DNA of 11,849 nt from an uncultured Bacteriovorax sp. (GCA_946482295.1 CAMLRB010000113.1:1-11849); one strand, 5' to 3'; positions 1 through 7,441 are shown, counted from the stretch's first letter. The notes: generated by a model from the sequence alone, not told the origin. Program-made: numbers and translations.

Positions 1-2054
1 ATCCGCAAAAATTGGAATCGCGTGTCCTTCGTATCAAAAATTATGAATTAAAACGTGGTTCAAGCCAGGCATCCCCCTATGTAGCAGCAGCTGTGGCCAA
101 TTTAAAACTTCTGCACCCAGGGTTAACCAATGATCAAGTAAGAAATCTTCTTTTTAGAAGCTCAAAACCGATTCATAAAGATCAAGAGCTCTTTAGACAA
201 GAGAGATTCGCGAAGTTTGGCATGCTGGATATGAAAGCGCTTCTTGAGTTAGCAGATAAACAAGCGAATCAGCAAGATGATCAGGCATTTGTCATTCCTC
301 AAGTTAAGGCCTTGACAGAAGTTAAATTTCAAATGAAAGACATGCGCTTTTCATTTCCGTTTACTTTGAAAAATCTTTCATCACAAGAATATTCAGGACT
401 CGTGTGTTTAAGAGCGATGAGTGATGCTGTGGCCCTCGATGAACATTGCCTCAATGTAAATCAACTAAAAGCTTTTGGAACACAAACCTTATCGGTAAAT
501 GGTTCACTCCTGGATTTTAGAGCTGATTCTCATATCATGTTTGAAATTCAAGTTGATGAAAAACTTTATCAAACGAGTCTCGTGTTCAGTCGTGATTTAA
601 ATGCTGATCAGTCATTAATCGATATTCCAGTCACAGGTGGAAACTTTGCGGACATGGGAGTGATTAGCGGGGACCGCAGGCTCTCTCGTATGGGGCGTGT
701 TTCAGACAGACATAGAAGACTTGCTTTCCCTGAGTACTTCTTTCTTTCGGCAGCTAAACAAACAGCAGAGGCAACAGTTGTTTCTGTTCTGACAAAAAAC
801 GAAATAGATTATCAGGTGAAAACGGTTTCACTTCCAAAAGTAAAACAAGTTCTCTCAATTCATCGTCAAGACATCAATCTCGATGGTAAATTGGATTATT
901 TCTTCTATACACTTTCGAAAAAAGAAGATGAACTTCAGTATTATCTATTCGATGCCGACCTGAATCCTCTTTTTGGGGAACGTTCAACGTGGATCATGAA
1001 ACTCACAACTTTTGAAGGTTTACCGATCGAAGGAGCTCAAGAAAAATTCGAATGGATCAAAATTAAGAGTGCAGATTTTGGGGAGATTGTTGTTCCTTCA
1101 CTTTATCGCGCATATGCGATGCCTGAAGCAGATAACTCAAAAATTATTGGTCAGCGTATTTTAAACGCAGTTCCGCATCAATTCTATTTGAATCCCATAG
1201 TAAAAGAAGGCAAGGTTTCCATTGAAACGAGAGTAGTTGATTCAGTAAAAGCGATGATTGCTCTTCAAAAAAAATTGGGAATCGCTGGATCGTTTGATGC
1301 TAAGTCAGTATACCTTCTCAATCCTTTGCCGCAGACTGAAGTTGAAAGCAGTAGAGGAATTATTCGTTCATTGGTGTTACTTGAAGATGAAGGAGAGCGC
1401 ACATTCTTCGAAGCTACATTAAAACTTGATGGTGATAATATTTCTTCGCTTAAAAAATTAAAAGCAGAGAAGGCCATCGATCAATCTCGCCAATTTCCAA
1501 TCTATGATTTGAAGAGCGGTGAAGTGACAGATGAATCTATTTTTACGGCCCTCCTCAACAGAAATACGACAGAGTTTATTGTGAAGTCGGGCGAGAATGC
1601 AGATTCACTTATTCTTATGAATGATGTCTGGGAAAACTTGATTATCGATCTTTTGGCGACTTTTAACGACAATGGTTCAAAATTATTCTTGGTTCAAAGG
1701 CGCTTTACGCTTTCTCTGTTAAAAGAAAATGGCGAAGTTTCATCACTTCCTATTTACCGCGATTCGAGTTTTCCTGGACAAAGTTTCTCAGAGACTTTGA
1801 TTCCGATCATGGCAGACGGTCGCCCTGGTGTGTACGTCAACTCAACTCTTATTTATGGTGAACGTATTTACAGTATGATAGCTAGTGATTCTGGCCTGAT
1901 TCGCCCTCTGGCGCTTTCAGTGGCCATCCCTATTGGATGTGTACCGCTATCGCCTGAGACCTTTCTTAAAAAACAGGACTTCCAGTACCTCTTTTTGTGC
2001 GCCGACCCACAGAAGAAGGTCTCTCTTAAAGTCCTTCCTCTTGAAGCTTTTTAG
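1..2054 (+). CDS. Subtilisin-like (S8) serine protease, 3' part; 5' end outside window
   Basis: The frame is open to the left edge (first full codon at base 3), so the start lies upstream and about 684 residues are visible. Near the left edge is the S8 catalytic-serine block G-S-S-Q-A-S-P at about bases 57-77, with the nucleophile Ser at 63-65. It is followed by the usual helix and a PGLTNDQVRNLL segment, as in other subtilases. The Asp and His of the triad must lie upstream. The long C-terminal region has no domain I can name, but bases 870-896 encode D-I-N-L-D-G-K-L-D, a calcium-loop pattern seen in FG-GAP/VCBS-type beta-propeller repeats. The gene is probably a secreted or surface protease; no signal peptide is visible because the 5' end is missing. 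It ends with TAG 86 nt before the S6/S18 gene. The protease call is firm; the role of the C-terminal half is unknown. Confidence 0.85.
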   Translation, partial: PQKLESRVLRIKNYELKRGSSQASPYVAAAVANLKLLHPGLTNDQVRNLLFRSSKPIHKDQELFRQERFAKFGMLDMKALLELADKQANQQDDQAFVIPQVKALTEVKFQMKDMRFSFPFTLKNLSSQEYSGLVCLRAMSDAVALDEHCLNVNQLKAFGTQTLSVNGSLLDFRADSHIMFEIQVDEKLYQTSLVFSRDLNADQSLIDIPVTGGNFADMGVISGDRRLSRMGRVSDRHRRLAFPEYFFLSAAKQTAEATVVSVLTKNEIDYQVKTVSLPKVKQVLSIHRQDINLDGKLDYFFYTLSKKEDELQYYLFDADLNPLFGERSTWIMKLTTFEGLPIEGAQEKFEWIKIKSADFGEIVVPSLYRAYAMPEADNSKIIGQRILNAVPHQFYLNPIVKEGKVSIETRVVDSVKAMIALQKKLGIAGSFDAKSVYLLNPLPQTEVESSRGIIRSLVLLEDEGERTFFEATLKLDGDNISSLKKLKAEKAIDQSRQFPIYDLKSGEVTDESIFTALLNRNTTEFIVKSGENADSLILMNDVWENLIIDLLATFNDNGSKLFLVQRRFTLSLLKENGEVSSLPIYRDSSFPGQSFSETLIPIMADGRPGVYVNSTLIYGERIYSMIASDSGLIRPLALSVAIPIGCVPLSPETFLKKQDFQYLFLCADPQKKVSLKVLPLEAF

Positions 2055-2088
2055 TGTTACATTCCTCCCTGTTCTAAAAGACATACTC

Positions 2089-2123
2089 GTCCAATCCCAT
2101 GGTGGGGTTGGACCTAATTTTTA
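2089..2123 (+). promoter_or_regulatory. Strong hairpin with trailing T-rich run upstream of S6/S18: terminator or leader attenuator
   Basis: Bases 2089-2099 pair with 2103-2113 to form an 11-bp stem with a single G-T wobble and a 3-nt loop. After four spacer bases comes a T-rich stretch (TTTTT at 2118-2122). It lies between the protease stop (2054) and the S6/S18 start (2141). It could terminate the protease transcript, but only 27 nt separate the stem from the next ATG, too little for a complete promoter. It may therefore sit inside the ribosomal-protein mRNA leader. Many bacteria regulate rpsF by binding of the S6:S18 complex to a leader structure; I cannot show that this hairpin is that element. 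Confidence 0.55.
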
Positions 2124-2130
2124 TTAGTCC

Positions 2131-2136
2131 AGGGGG
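2131..2136 (+). promoter_or_regulatory. Ribosome binding site that fixes the S6/S18 start
   Basis: AGGGGG lies 4 nt before the ATG at 2141. The earlier in-frame ATG at 2099 is inside the hairpin, has no such site and would add 14 residues not seen in S6 proteins, so 2141 is preferred. Confidence 0.8.
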
Positions 2137-2140
2137 ATTT

Positions 2141-2788
2141 ATGATTTATGAATTGTCAGTAGTGACAAAGCCGGAGCTTGGCGCGGAAGCTCACGCACAG
2201 ATCGCAGAGATCGTTAAAGACACATTAAAAGGTTTCGAAGGAGAGCTTCTAATTGCAGACGATTGGGGAAGACTTCACTTAGCTCAGCCATACGCTAATG
2301 GCGCAAAACACGGGCACTTCCATTACTTCATGTTCAAATCAAACACACAAGCTAACACTGAATTAGCTCGTCGTTTTGGTATTAACGAAGGTGTTCTTCG
2401 TTCAATGATCTTCAACATTGGTGAAGACGCTGAAAAAGAAACTCTTGTTAAGAACTTCAAGACGCCACTTTCAAAACAATACCGTGGTTCAGTTCTAGAC
2501 AACAACAAGAACGAAGACGATGAAGAAGGTGGATTCGAGGATATGGAAGACGATCGTCGTAAATTCGCTAAGAGAAAATCTTGCTGGTTCACAGCTAAGA
2601 AAATCAAAGCAGATTGGAAAGATCCTCAAACTTGGAACTGGTTAGTTTCTGAGTTCGGAAAAATTTCTCCAGCTCGCGTTTCTGGTATTTCTAAAAAACA
2701 CCAGAGATTTGCAAACTCAGCAATTAAGCATGCAAGACAACTTGGTATTTCAAGTTATCTTTCAAACAGAACTGCTGACAGAGCGTAA
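2141..2788 (+). CDS. rpsF-rpsR: Fused ribosomal proteins bS6-bS18 (single polypeptide)
   Basis: One uninterrupted 215-residue frame carries two complete small-subunit proteins. Residues about 1-100 are bS6: it opens with MIYELSVVTKPEL and has the usual alpha/beta pattern, including HFHYFMF and a late RSMIFNIGED strand. Residues about 110-138 form a linker rich in Asp, Glu and Asn. Residues about 139-215 are bS18 (bases about 2555-2785), with RRKFAKRKSCWFTA, a GKISPARVSG core and an HQRFANSAIKHARQL helix that match the normal 75-residue protein end to end. In most bacteria these are separate genes, rpsF and rpsR. The two proteins contact each other on the 30S platform, where they bind the central domain of 16S rRNA. 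The S18 part has one Cys, so there is no zinc site. The next gene follows after 13 nt, in the usual order with DUF2232 and rplI. No stop, start with its own ribosome site, or slippery run was seen in the linker. Identification of both domains is firm; whether the chain is cleaved later is unknown. Confidence 0.93.
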   Translation: MIYELSVVTKPELGAEAHAQIAEIVKDTLKGFEGELLIADDWGRLHLAQPYANGAKHGHFHYFMFKSNTQANTELARRFGINEGVLRSMIFNIGEDAEKETLVKNFKTPLSKQYRGSVLDNNKNEDDEEGGFEDMEDDRRKFAKRKSCWFTAKKIKADWKDPQTWNWLVSEFGKISPARVSGISKKHQRFANSAIKHARQLGISSYLSNRTADRA

Positions 2789-2801
2789 GGTTTAAAACGT
2801 C

Positions 2802-3806
2802 ATGGTTAAAGCTGAACTACGCAAACAATTTGATCAAAACGCGACAATGGGAAAACTATTGTTTCTCGCGATCATTTCGGTTGCTCTATGTTCATTTGGA
2901 CCATTAGGACTTTTTGCACCGGTACCTCTCACTGTGGCGTTTCTTCTTTATGGACGTGGACTCACGTTTGTAGTGGGGATTGCGTGCACAGCGATTCTTT
3001 GGACGCTTTCGATGAATATAAAAGGATTTCCTGGGGCCTTTGGCGGAATGTACCTCGTGGCATTTCTCTATGCGCTTTTAGTTGCGGAAATCATTTTTAG
3101 AAATATCAATCCGGTGAAAGGTCTTACTTATGGTGGACTCATTCTCGTGTTGCTATCTGGATTATCAATTGTCGCTTTTGATCGATTGAATCCTATTTCA
3201 TTGAAGACTGAAATTCAGAATCAGACGACAGTATTAATGAGTGATATTAAAAAACAACAGCAGAATACTGCTGGCTTAACAGGCAAAGAGGCCCTTGAGT
3301 TCCAGGAATTTCTTGATCACCCTGAAAAATTGGCGACAGAAATTTACAATACTCTTCCTTCGATTGTTTTTGTTTTCTCTTTCTTTGGATTGTGGATCAG
3401 TCTCTTTGTGACTTTACGCAATTCGATTATTTGGAGATACAAAGTTCACTACAAATTTAATTCTGCTGATCTACTGCGTTTTAGAGCTCCCGATTTTTTC
3501 GTCTGGCCTTTGATCATTTCGTTGATCATGGTTGTTGGCGCTGATTACGGGCTTCCGAAAGAATCTGAAACATTTGGGATGAACCTGATTTATTGTTTGG
3601 GTGTCTTTTATTTGTTTCAAGGTTTCGGCGTGTACAACGATTTCCTCAAGTTCATTAGAATTGGTGGATTTTTCAAAGTTCTCTTTTTGGTTTTTACGCT
3701 TTTCATGGCCTACAAATTCCTGGCACTTCTAGGTTTGTTCGATTTATGGTTTGATTTTAGAAAATATTTTACAAAAACGAAAAAAGACGAAGGAGATATA
3801 TTATGA
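2802..3806 (+). CDS. DUF2232/YybS-like integral membrane protein
   Basis: This 334-residue, very hydrophobic protein has roughly eight or nine membrane segments. They lie in an N-terminal group (about 17-37, 41-72, 80-98, 106-126) and a C-terminal group (about 184-204, 232-248, 262-282, 290-316). The two groups are separated by a soluble stretch (about 130-180) rich in Gln, Lys and Glu. The architecture and the position between S6/S18 and L9 fit the DUF2232 (YybS) family, which sits beside rplI and dnaB in several phyla. Its biochemical function is not established; homologues are thought to be membrane proteins, possibly transporter-like. The start ATG has only a weak AAGG ribosome site 11 nt upstream, formed by the end of the preceding gene. 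Its TGA overlaps the rplI ATG in an ATGA arrangement, which points to translational coupling. The family call rests on topology and synteny more than on a catalytic motif. Confidence 0.75.
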   Translation: MVKAELRKQFDQNATMGKLLFLAIISVALCSFGPLGLFAPVPLTVAFLLYGRGLTFVVGIACTAILWTLSMNIKGFPGAFGGMYLVAFLYALLVAEIIFRNINPVKGLTYGGLILVLLSGLSIVAFDRLNPISLKTEIQNQTTVLMSDIKKQQQNTAGLTGKEALEFQEFLDHPEKLATEIYNTLPSIVFVFSFFGLWISLFVTLRNSIIWRYKVHYKFNSADLLRFRAPDFFVWPLIISLIMVVGADYGLPKESETFGMNLIYCLGVFYLFQGFGVYNDFLKFIRIGGFFKVLFLVFTLFMAYKFLALLGLFDLWFDFRKYFTKTKKDEGDIL

Positions 3807-4417
3807 AAGTTATTTTAACTGAAAAGGTACCAGCTCTTGGTAACATCGGCGAAATCGTCAACGTATCTGCAGGACACGCGAGAAACTTTCTCGTTCCAAA
3901 TGGTCTTGCAATGGTTGCTGATGATTCAAACAAAAAACTACTTGCAGCTCAACAAAAAAGCTTAGGAAAGAAAATCCAAGCTCAAAAAGATGCAGCTAAC
4001 GAAGTTAAGAAAAAAATCGAAGGAATTACTCTTGAACTTATCAAAAAAGTTGGAGCTTCTGGAAAATTGTTCGGTACAGTTACAACAGCTGAACTTTCTA
4101 AAGAATTAGAAAACAAAGGGATCAACGTTGAAAGACGTCTTATCCATTTAGCTTCTCCAATCAAAGGTCTAGGAACTTTCGACGTAAAAGCGAAAATCTT
4201 CCAAGACGTAGAAGCTACTTTCAAAGTTAAAGTTGCTATCGATCCTAAGCAAGCTGAAGAGCTTAAAAAAGCTCAAGAAGAAGCTCTAAAAGCTTCTGAA
4301 GCTCGTAAAGCAGCTGCTGCTCTTGCTAAAGAAAAAGGCGAAGAAGCAACTCCAGTTGCTGAAATGACTGAAGAACAAAGATTGAAAATGGAAGTTGATA
4401 AACTTCTTCGTTCATAA
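3803..4417 (+). CDS. rplI: 50S ribosomal protein bL9 with long charged C-terminal extension
   Basis: bL9 binds 23S rRNA near the L1 stalk and helps keep the reading frame during translation. Residues 1-149 match the whole family: the N-terminal globular domain (MKVILTEKVPALGNIGEIV, then GHARNFLVPNGLA), the long connecting helix (about 40-75) and the C-terminal domain with GKLFGTVTTAEL (87-98). The family is usually about 150 residues, but this protein has 204. Residues 150-204 (bases about 4250-4414) are an added Lys/Glu/Ala-rich helix-forming tail with no Pro until residue 184. A good ribosome site (AGGAGA, 3791-3796) precedes the ATG, which overlaps the DUF2232 stop by 4 nt. An intrinsic terminator follows 34 nt after the stop. 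Confidence 0.95.
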   Translation: MKVILTEKVPALGNIGEIVNVSAGHARNFLVPNGLAMVADDSNKKLLAAQQKSLGKKIQAQKDAANEVKKKIEGITLELIKKVGASGKLFGTVTTAELSKELENKGINVERRLIHLASPIKGLGTFDVKAKIFQDVEATFKVKVAIDPKQAEELKKAQEEALKASEARKAAAALAKEKGEEATPVAEMTEEQRLKMEVDKLLRS

Positions 4418-4451
4418 TCTTTCTTCGTTCTAGCAATTTAGAAGTTTTAAG

Positions 4452-4483
4452 AATGACCTCACTTTTGTGGGGTCATTTTCTTT
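4452..4483 (+). terminator. Intrinsic terminator after rplI
   Basis: Bases 4452-4462 pair with 4467-4477 in an 11-bp stem with one G-T wobble and a TTTT loop, followed by a T-rich tract through 4483. It closes the S6/S18-DUF2232-L9 unit. The dnaB ribosome site begins at the very next base, so dnaB either depends on read-through or has a promoter upstream of or overlapping this hairpin. Confidence 0.85.
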
Positions 4484-4497
4484 GAGGTAATGAAAAA

Positions 4498-5850
4498 ATG
4501 GCGATTTTAAATGCACCAGCTAATGAACTTCCTCATGATCTCCTTGCTGAAAAGGCCTTAGTCGGCTGTCTTATCATCGACGGTACGGCCTACGCAGAAA
4601 TCTCAAATCTTAAATTAACATCTTCACAATTTTACGATCCTCGCTACGGACTCGTCTTTGATGTCATCACTGATTTGTCACTCGGCAATCGTGCGATTGA
4701 CTTCGTTACAGTCTGCAATCGTTTAAAAGATAAAGGTAAATTAGAAGAAGTAGGGGGCGAATCTTTCGTTTCATCATTAACTGAAGATCAAGCTTCATCT
4801 GCTAACGTTTATGAATATGCAAAAATCGTTAAGGATAAACACTCGGTCAGAGAAATCATCAAAACAGCGATGAGAGTTGTCCAAATGGGAATGAGTTATA
4901 CCGGAGAAGCGGATGACTTTATTCAAGATGTAGAATCGAGCTTCTTCAAACTCACGAACGAAGCGAAAACCGGCGGTATGGTTAAGATCAACGCCACACT
5001 TAGAGAAAATTTAAAAGAGCTTGAAGATACCACTCGTAAAATGGGTGAGATCTCGGGTCTCTCGACAGGATACCCTCGTCTCGATGAAAAATTGCTCGGT
5101 ATGCAACCTGGACAGCTTATTGTACTTGCCGCAAGACCAGCGATGGGAAAGACGTCTCTTGCGCTTAATATTGCCGTCTCATCATGTATCCAATCTGGAC
5201 TTCCTGTTGCGATCTTTTCTCTCGAGATGTTAGCGACGGAACTTTCGATGAGAATTCTTACAGGTCGAGCAAAAGTAGATTCAAAACGCGTGCGTACGAA
5301 AAACTTTTTTGATACTGATCTAAGAAGTTTAGCTCGTGCGACTCAAGAACTTTCATCGCTCCCGATATTCATCAACGATTCGGGGAATACGACAATTCTC
5401 GATATTCAATCTCAGTGTCGTAAGATTAAAGCTGAACAAGGTCTTGGCCTCATCGTCATCGACTACTTACAGCTCATGGGATCAGTTAATAAAAATCTTC
5501 AACGTGAACAGCAGATTGCGGAAATTTCCAGAGGTCTGAAGACGATGGCGAAGGAACTTGGTTGTCCGGTCATTGCTCTCTCGCAGCTTAACCGTGGAGT
5601 TGAATCGCGACCTGATAAACGTCCAACGACAGCTGACCTTCGTGAATCTGGAGCAATTGAGCAGGATGCGGACATCGTTATGTTTGTTTATCGAGATGAA
5701 GTTTATTTTAAAGAATCAACAAAAGAGCCAGGTGTAGCTGAAATTATCGTCGGTAAAAACCGTGCGGGTGAAATTGGAACAGCGAAACTTGCTTGGGTAG
5801 GCGCTTATACAAGCTTTGAAAACCTTGCCGCTCACCGTGAAGGACCATAA
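4498..5850 (+). CDS. dnaB: Replicative DNA helicase DnaB
   Basis: This is the hexameric 5'-3' helicase that unwinds the chromosome at the replication fork. It has 450 residues, a normal family length. Residues about 8-150 are the N-terminal helical domain (PHDLLAEKALVGCLI at the start), followed by the linker and the RecA-like C-terminal domain. Motifs visible are Walker A ARPAMGKTS (212-220), the catalytic Glu of SLEM (243), Walker B LIVIDYLQLM (318-327) with Asp322, the LSQLNRGVE block (361-369), the DLRESGAIEQDAD segment (380-392) and the KNRAG arginine-finger region (420-424). No intein interrupts these motifs. The ATG has a GAGGT ribosome site at 4484-4488, directly after the terminator T-tract. 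The last 35 nt overlap the likely start of pabB. Confidence 0.97.
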   Translation: MAILNAPANELPHDLLAEKALVGCLIIDGTAYAEISNLKLTSSQFYDPRYGLVFDVITDLSLGNRAIDFVTVCNRLKDKGKLEEVGGESFVSSLTEDQASSANVYEYAKIVKDKHSVREIIKTAMRVVQMGMSYTGEADDFIQDVESSFFKLTNEAKTGGMVKINATLRENLKELEDTTRKMGEISGLSTGYPRLDEKLLGMQPGQLIVLAARPAMGKTSLALNIAVSSCIQSGLPVAIFSLEMLATELSMRILTGRAKVDSKRVRTKNFFDTDLRSLARATQELSSLPIFINDSGNTTILDIQSQCRKIKAEQGLGLIVIDYLQLMGSVNKNLQREQQIAEISRGLKTMAKELGCPVIALSQLNRGVESRPDKRPTTADLRESGAIEQDADIVMFVYRDEVYFKESTKEPGVAEIIVGKNRAGEIGTAKLAWVGAYTSFENLAAHREGP

Positions 5851-6997
5851 TCTTTATAGTGTACTTCCTCGACTGGGGAAATTTGTCTACCTCTCAGAGG
5901 CGACAAATGCTTTTGCTTATACACTCAACACAAAAATCAATCTTATTACAGGAGAACGGTTATCGTTCTCCTTTTTTGATTGGTTAAGTTCGTTTGAAAA
6001 ACCCTATTCGACATTTAAAAACGAAAAAAGAATTGTTCACTTCTTCTACGAAGCAGGATTTTTATTCGAAAATTTGGATGTTGAAAGCAGTGCCATGCTG
6101 GCCATCGACGTCGAGTACGCCAAAAGCGAATGGCTTGAATCATTGGGAGAAAAAGTAAAATTAAATCTCTCTTTGATAAAGGGGCCCGTGTTTGAAAACT
6201 ATGCGGAGAAATTTTCTGCTGGATATGAAGAATTAAAACTGGGCAATTGCTATCAGTTCAATCTCACTGACGAGTATATTTATTCTTTTAGCAAAGAAGT
6301 CTCGCCCGTGAATTTCATGGCGAATTTGTGGAGTGATGTAAGTGTACGAGGGGATTTTGCACACGCAACTTATAGTCATGTACTCAAAAAACTTTTTCTT
6401 TCGAATTCGCCTGAGTGTTTATTTGAAATAGATCAAGAACAAATAGTTAGTCGGCCAATTAAAGGCACGATGAGAAAAAACGGTGAACCTCTCGATGTTT
6501 TATGGGCGAGATTAACGGCCGATAAAAAAAGCCAGGCCGAACTCTTCATGATCGCTGATCTCGTTCGCAATGATCTCTCCCGCATTGATTTACCTACGAC
6601 AAAAGTTTTGAAGAAAAAAGCAATGTTAGTTGTTCCCCAGTTGATTCATCAATACTCAGAACTTGCTCTCACTTTGCGGCCACAAGTGACATTCAAGAAC
6701 ATCCTAACCAGTCTTTTTCCAGGTGGAAGTATTACTGGTGCCCCTAAAAAAAATGTCATGCGCATTTTGCGAAGACTTGAAAATCGCCACCGTTCTTTTT
6801 ATTGCGGCTCAACGATTGTAACATTCGATCAAAAAATATCTGCTTCAATCAACATACGTTCGTGTGAAATTGATTTTCAGACCCACCAATTAAGTTATCA
6901 AGCAGGTGGAGGAATCACTCTTTTATCCAATGTAAAAGAGGAGTTTCAAGAGATGACTTACAAACACAACAGCATTCTAGATTGTCTAAATACATAA
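5816..6997 (+). CDS. pabB: Aminodeoxychorismate synthase component I (PabB)
   Basis: PabB converts chorismate plus ammonia to 4-amino-4-deoxychorismate, the first committed step to p-aminobenzoate and folate. Chorismate-binding family motifs are clear: SNSPECLF (196-203), PIKGT (214-218), the ELFMIADLVRNDL block (242-254), FPGGSITGAPK (301-311), YCGS (329-332) and a final GGGIT (364-368). The Lys of PIKGT (residue 216) is the feature that separates PabB from anthranilate synthase TrpE, which has Ala there. At 393 residues it is shorter than the E. coli enzyme (about 450), with a reduced N-terminal region. No pabA glutaminase gene is in the window, so the partner is elsewhere. The start is uncertain: there is no ATG near, TTG at 5816 and GTG at 5837 are both possible, neither has a good ribosome site, and both lie inside dnaB, so coupling to dnaB translation is likely. 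Confidence 0.92.
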   Translation: MKTLPLTVKDHNLYSVLPRLGKFVYLSEATNAFAYTLNTKINLITGERLSFSFFDWLSSFEKPYSTFKNEKRIVHFFYEAGFLFENLDVESSAMLAIDVEYAKSEWLESLGEKVKLNLSLIKGPVFENYAEKFSAGYEELKLGNCYQFNLTDEYIYSFSKEVSPVNFMANLWSDVSVRGDFAHATYSHVLKKLFLSNSPECLFEIDQEQIVSRPIKGTMRKNGEPLDVLWARLTADKKSQAELFMIADLVRNDLSRIDLPTTKVLKKKAMLVVPQLIHQYSELALTLRPQVTFKNILTSLFPGGSITGAPKKNVMRILRRLENRHRSFYCGSTIVTFDQKISASINIRSCEIDFQTHQLSYQAGGGITLLSNVKEEFQEMTYKHNSILDCLNT

Positions 6998-7050
6998 AAT
7001 TACTTGTTTCTAATAAAAACTTACATTGATTTAATAATGGAGCAGAATCG

Positions 7051-7080
7051 TTGACATTAAATTCCGAGACTCGATATCAT
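7051..7080 (+). promoter_or_regulatory. Sigma70-like promoter for the 62-residue protein gene
   Basis: A perfect TTGACA -35 (7051-7056) is followed after 18 nt by TATCAT (7075-7080), one mismatch from the consensus -10. Transcription would start near 7087, giving a leader of about 108 nt before the ATG at 7195. This is the clearest promoter in the window. The rest of the 197-nt gap after pabB holds an A/T hairpin-like run (about 7115-7133), a short 5-bp hairpin (7137-7150) and a possible upstream ORF. Confidence 0.6.
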
Positions 7081-7163
7081 TTTTTTGCGTCATAGTAATT
7101 GACTTTTTAGCCAGGAAAAAATCTTCGTTTTTTTCAGTCGACGGATCGACAGAGGAACAGGAG

Positions 7164-7220
7164 ATGGCTGAACAAAACAACAAAGGAGTGTTGAATGGAA
7201 GCTCTAGGTTTAAAGGATAG
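7164..7220 (+). CDS. Possible short upstream ORF / leader peptide (18 codons)
   Basis: An ATG preceded by AGAGGA (7151-7156, 7-nt spacing) and by AGGAG touching the ATG opens an 18-codon frame that ends with TAG. It begins MAEQNNKG, overlaps the first 26 nt of the 62-residue gene in another frame, and contains that gene's ribosome site. It could tune translation of the downstream gene, or be chance. It shows no run of regulatory codons such as those of amino-acid attenuators. Confidence 0.3.
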   Translation: MAEQNNKGVLNGSSRFKG

Positions 7221-7383
7221 TGATAAACCAAGATCGACAGATGTCGGAGTGACATTAGGATCGCTCGCTGAGATGACTGGTTTCCCTATTGACTACATCA
7301 AGCGTGAACTTCTTTTGGATGAAGATAGCTTGAGTGTCGATGAATTAAGAGAGCGCGTGTTAGCTTATTTAAACGCACTCTAG
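7195..7383 (+). CDS. Small protein (62 aa) with helix-turn-helix-like segment
   Basis: I do not recognise a named family. The ATG has a strong AAGGAG site (7183-7188) with 6-nt spacing. Residues 1-18 look disordered and charged. Residues about 20-40 (TLGSLAEMTGFPIDYIKREL) resemble the helix-turn-helix of MerR/excisionase-type winged DNA-binding domains, where a GxLAxxTG turn precedes a recognition helix. The end (LSVDELRERVLAYLNAL) is a predicted amphipathic helix that could mediate dimerisation. The gene is a complete unit: promoter at 7051-7080, long leader and intrinsic terminator at 7442-7474. That arrangement supports a real, separately expressed gene, possibly a small DNA-binding regulator. 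The function is inferred from motif resemblance only. Confidence 0.7.
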   Translation: MEALGLKDSDKPRSTDVGVTLGSLAEMTGFPIDYIKRELLLDEDSLSVDELRERVLAYLNAL

Positions 7384-7441
7384 TTTCAAAAAAGATTAAG
7401 CTAAACCTTTTGTCAGTAGGACTTTTGGTTTTTGTTACTAA

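Noticed and set aside
2099..2140. Upstream in-frame ATG that would add 14 residues to S6
   Set aside because: It lies inside the hairpin, has no ribosome site, and the added residues do not fit S6; ATG 2141 has AGGGGG before it.
2323..2607. 94-codon ORF on the - strand within S6/S18
   Set aside because: A shadow of the strongly conserved S6/S18 frame, with no ribosome site or recognisable product.
4498..5850. Intein or frameshift in dnaB
   Set aside because: All helicase motifs are present in order with normal spacing and the length is normal.
5816..6997. Anthranilate synthase TrpE as an alternative to PabB
   Set aside because: The PIKGT motif with Lys is typical of PabB, whereas TrpE has Ala at that place, and no trp genes are near.
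7031..7255. 74-codon ORF on the - strand across the promoter region
   Set aside because: It overlaps the promoter, leader and start of the 62-residue gene and has no recognisable features.
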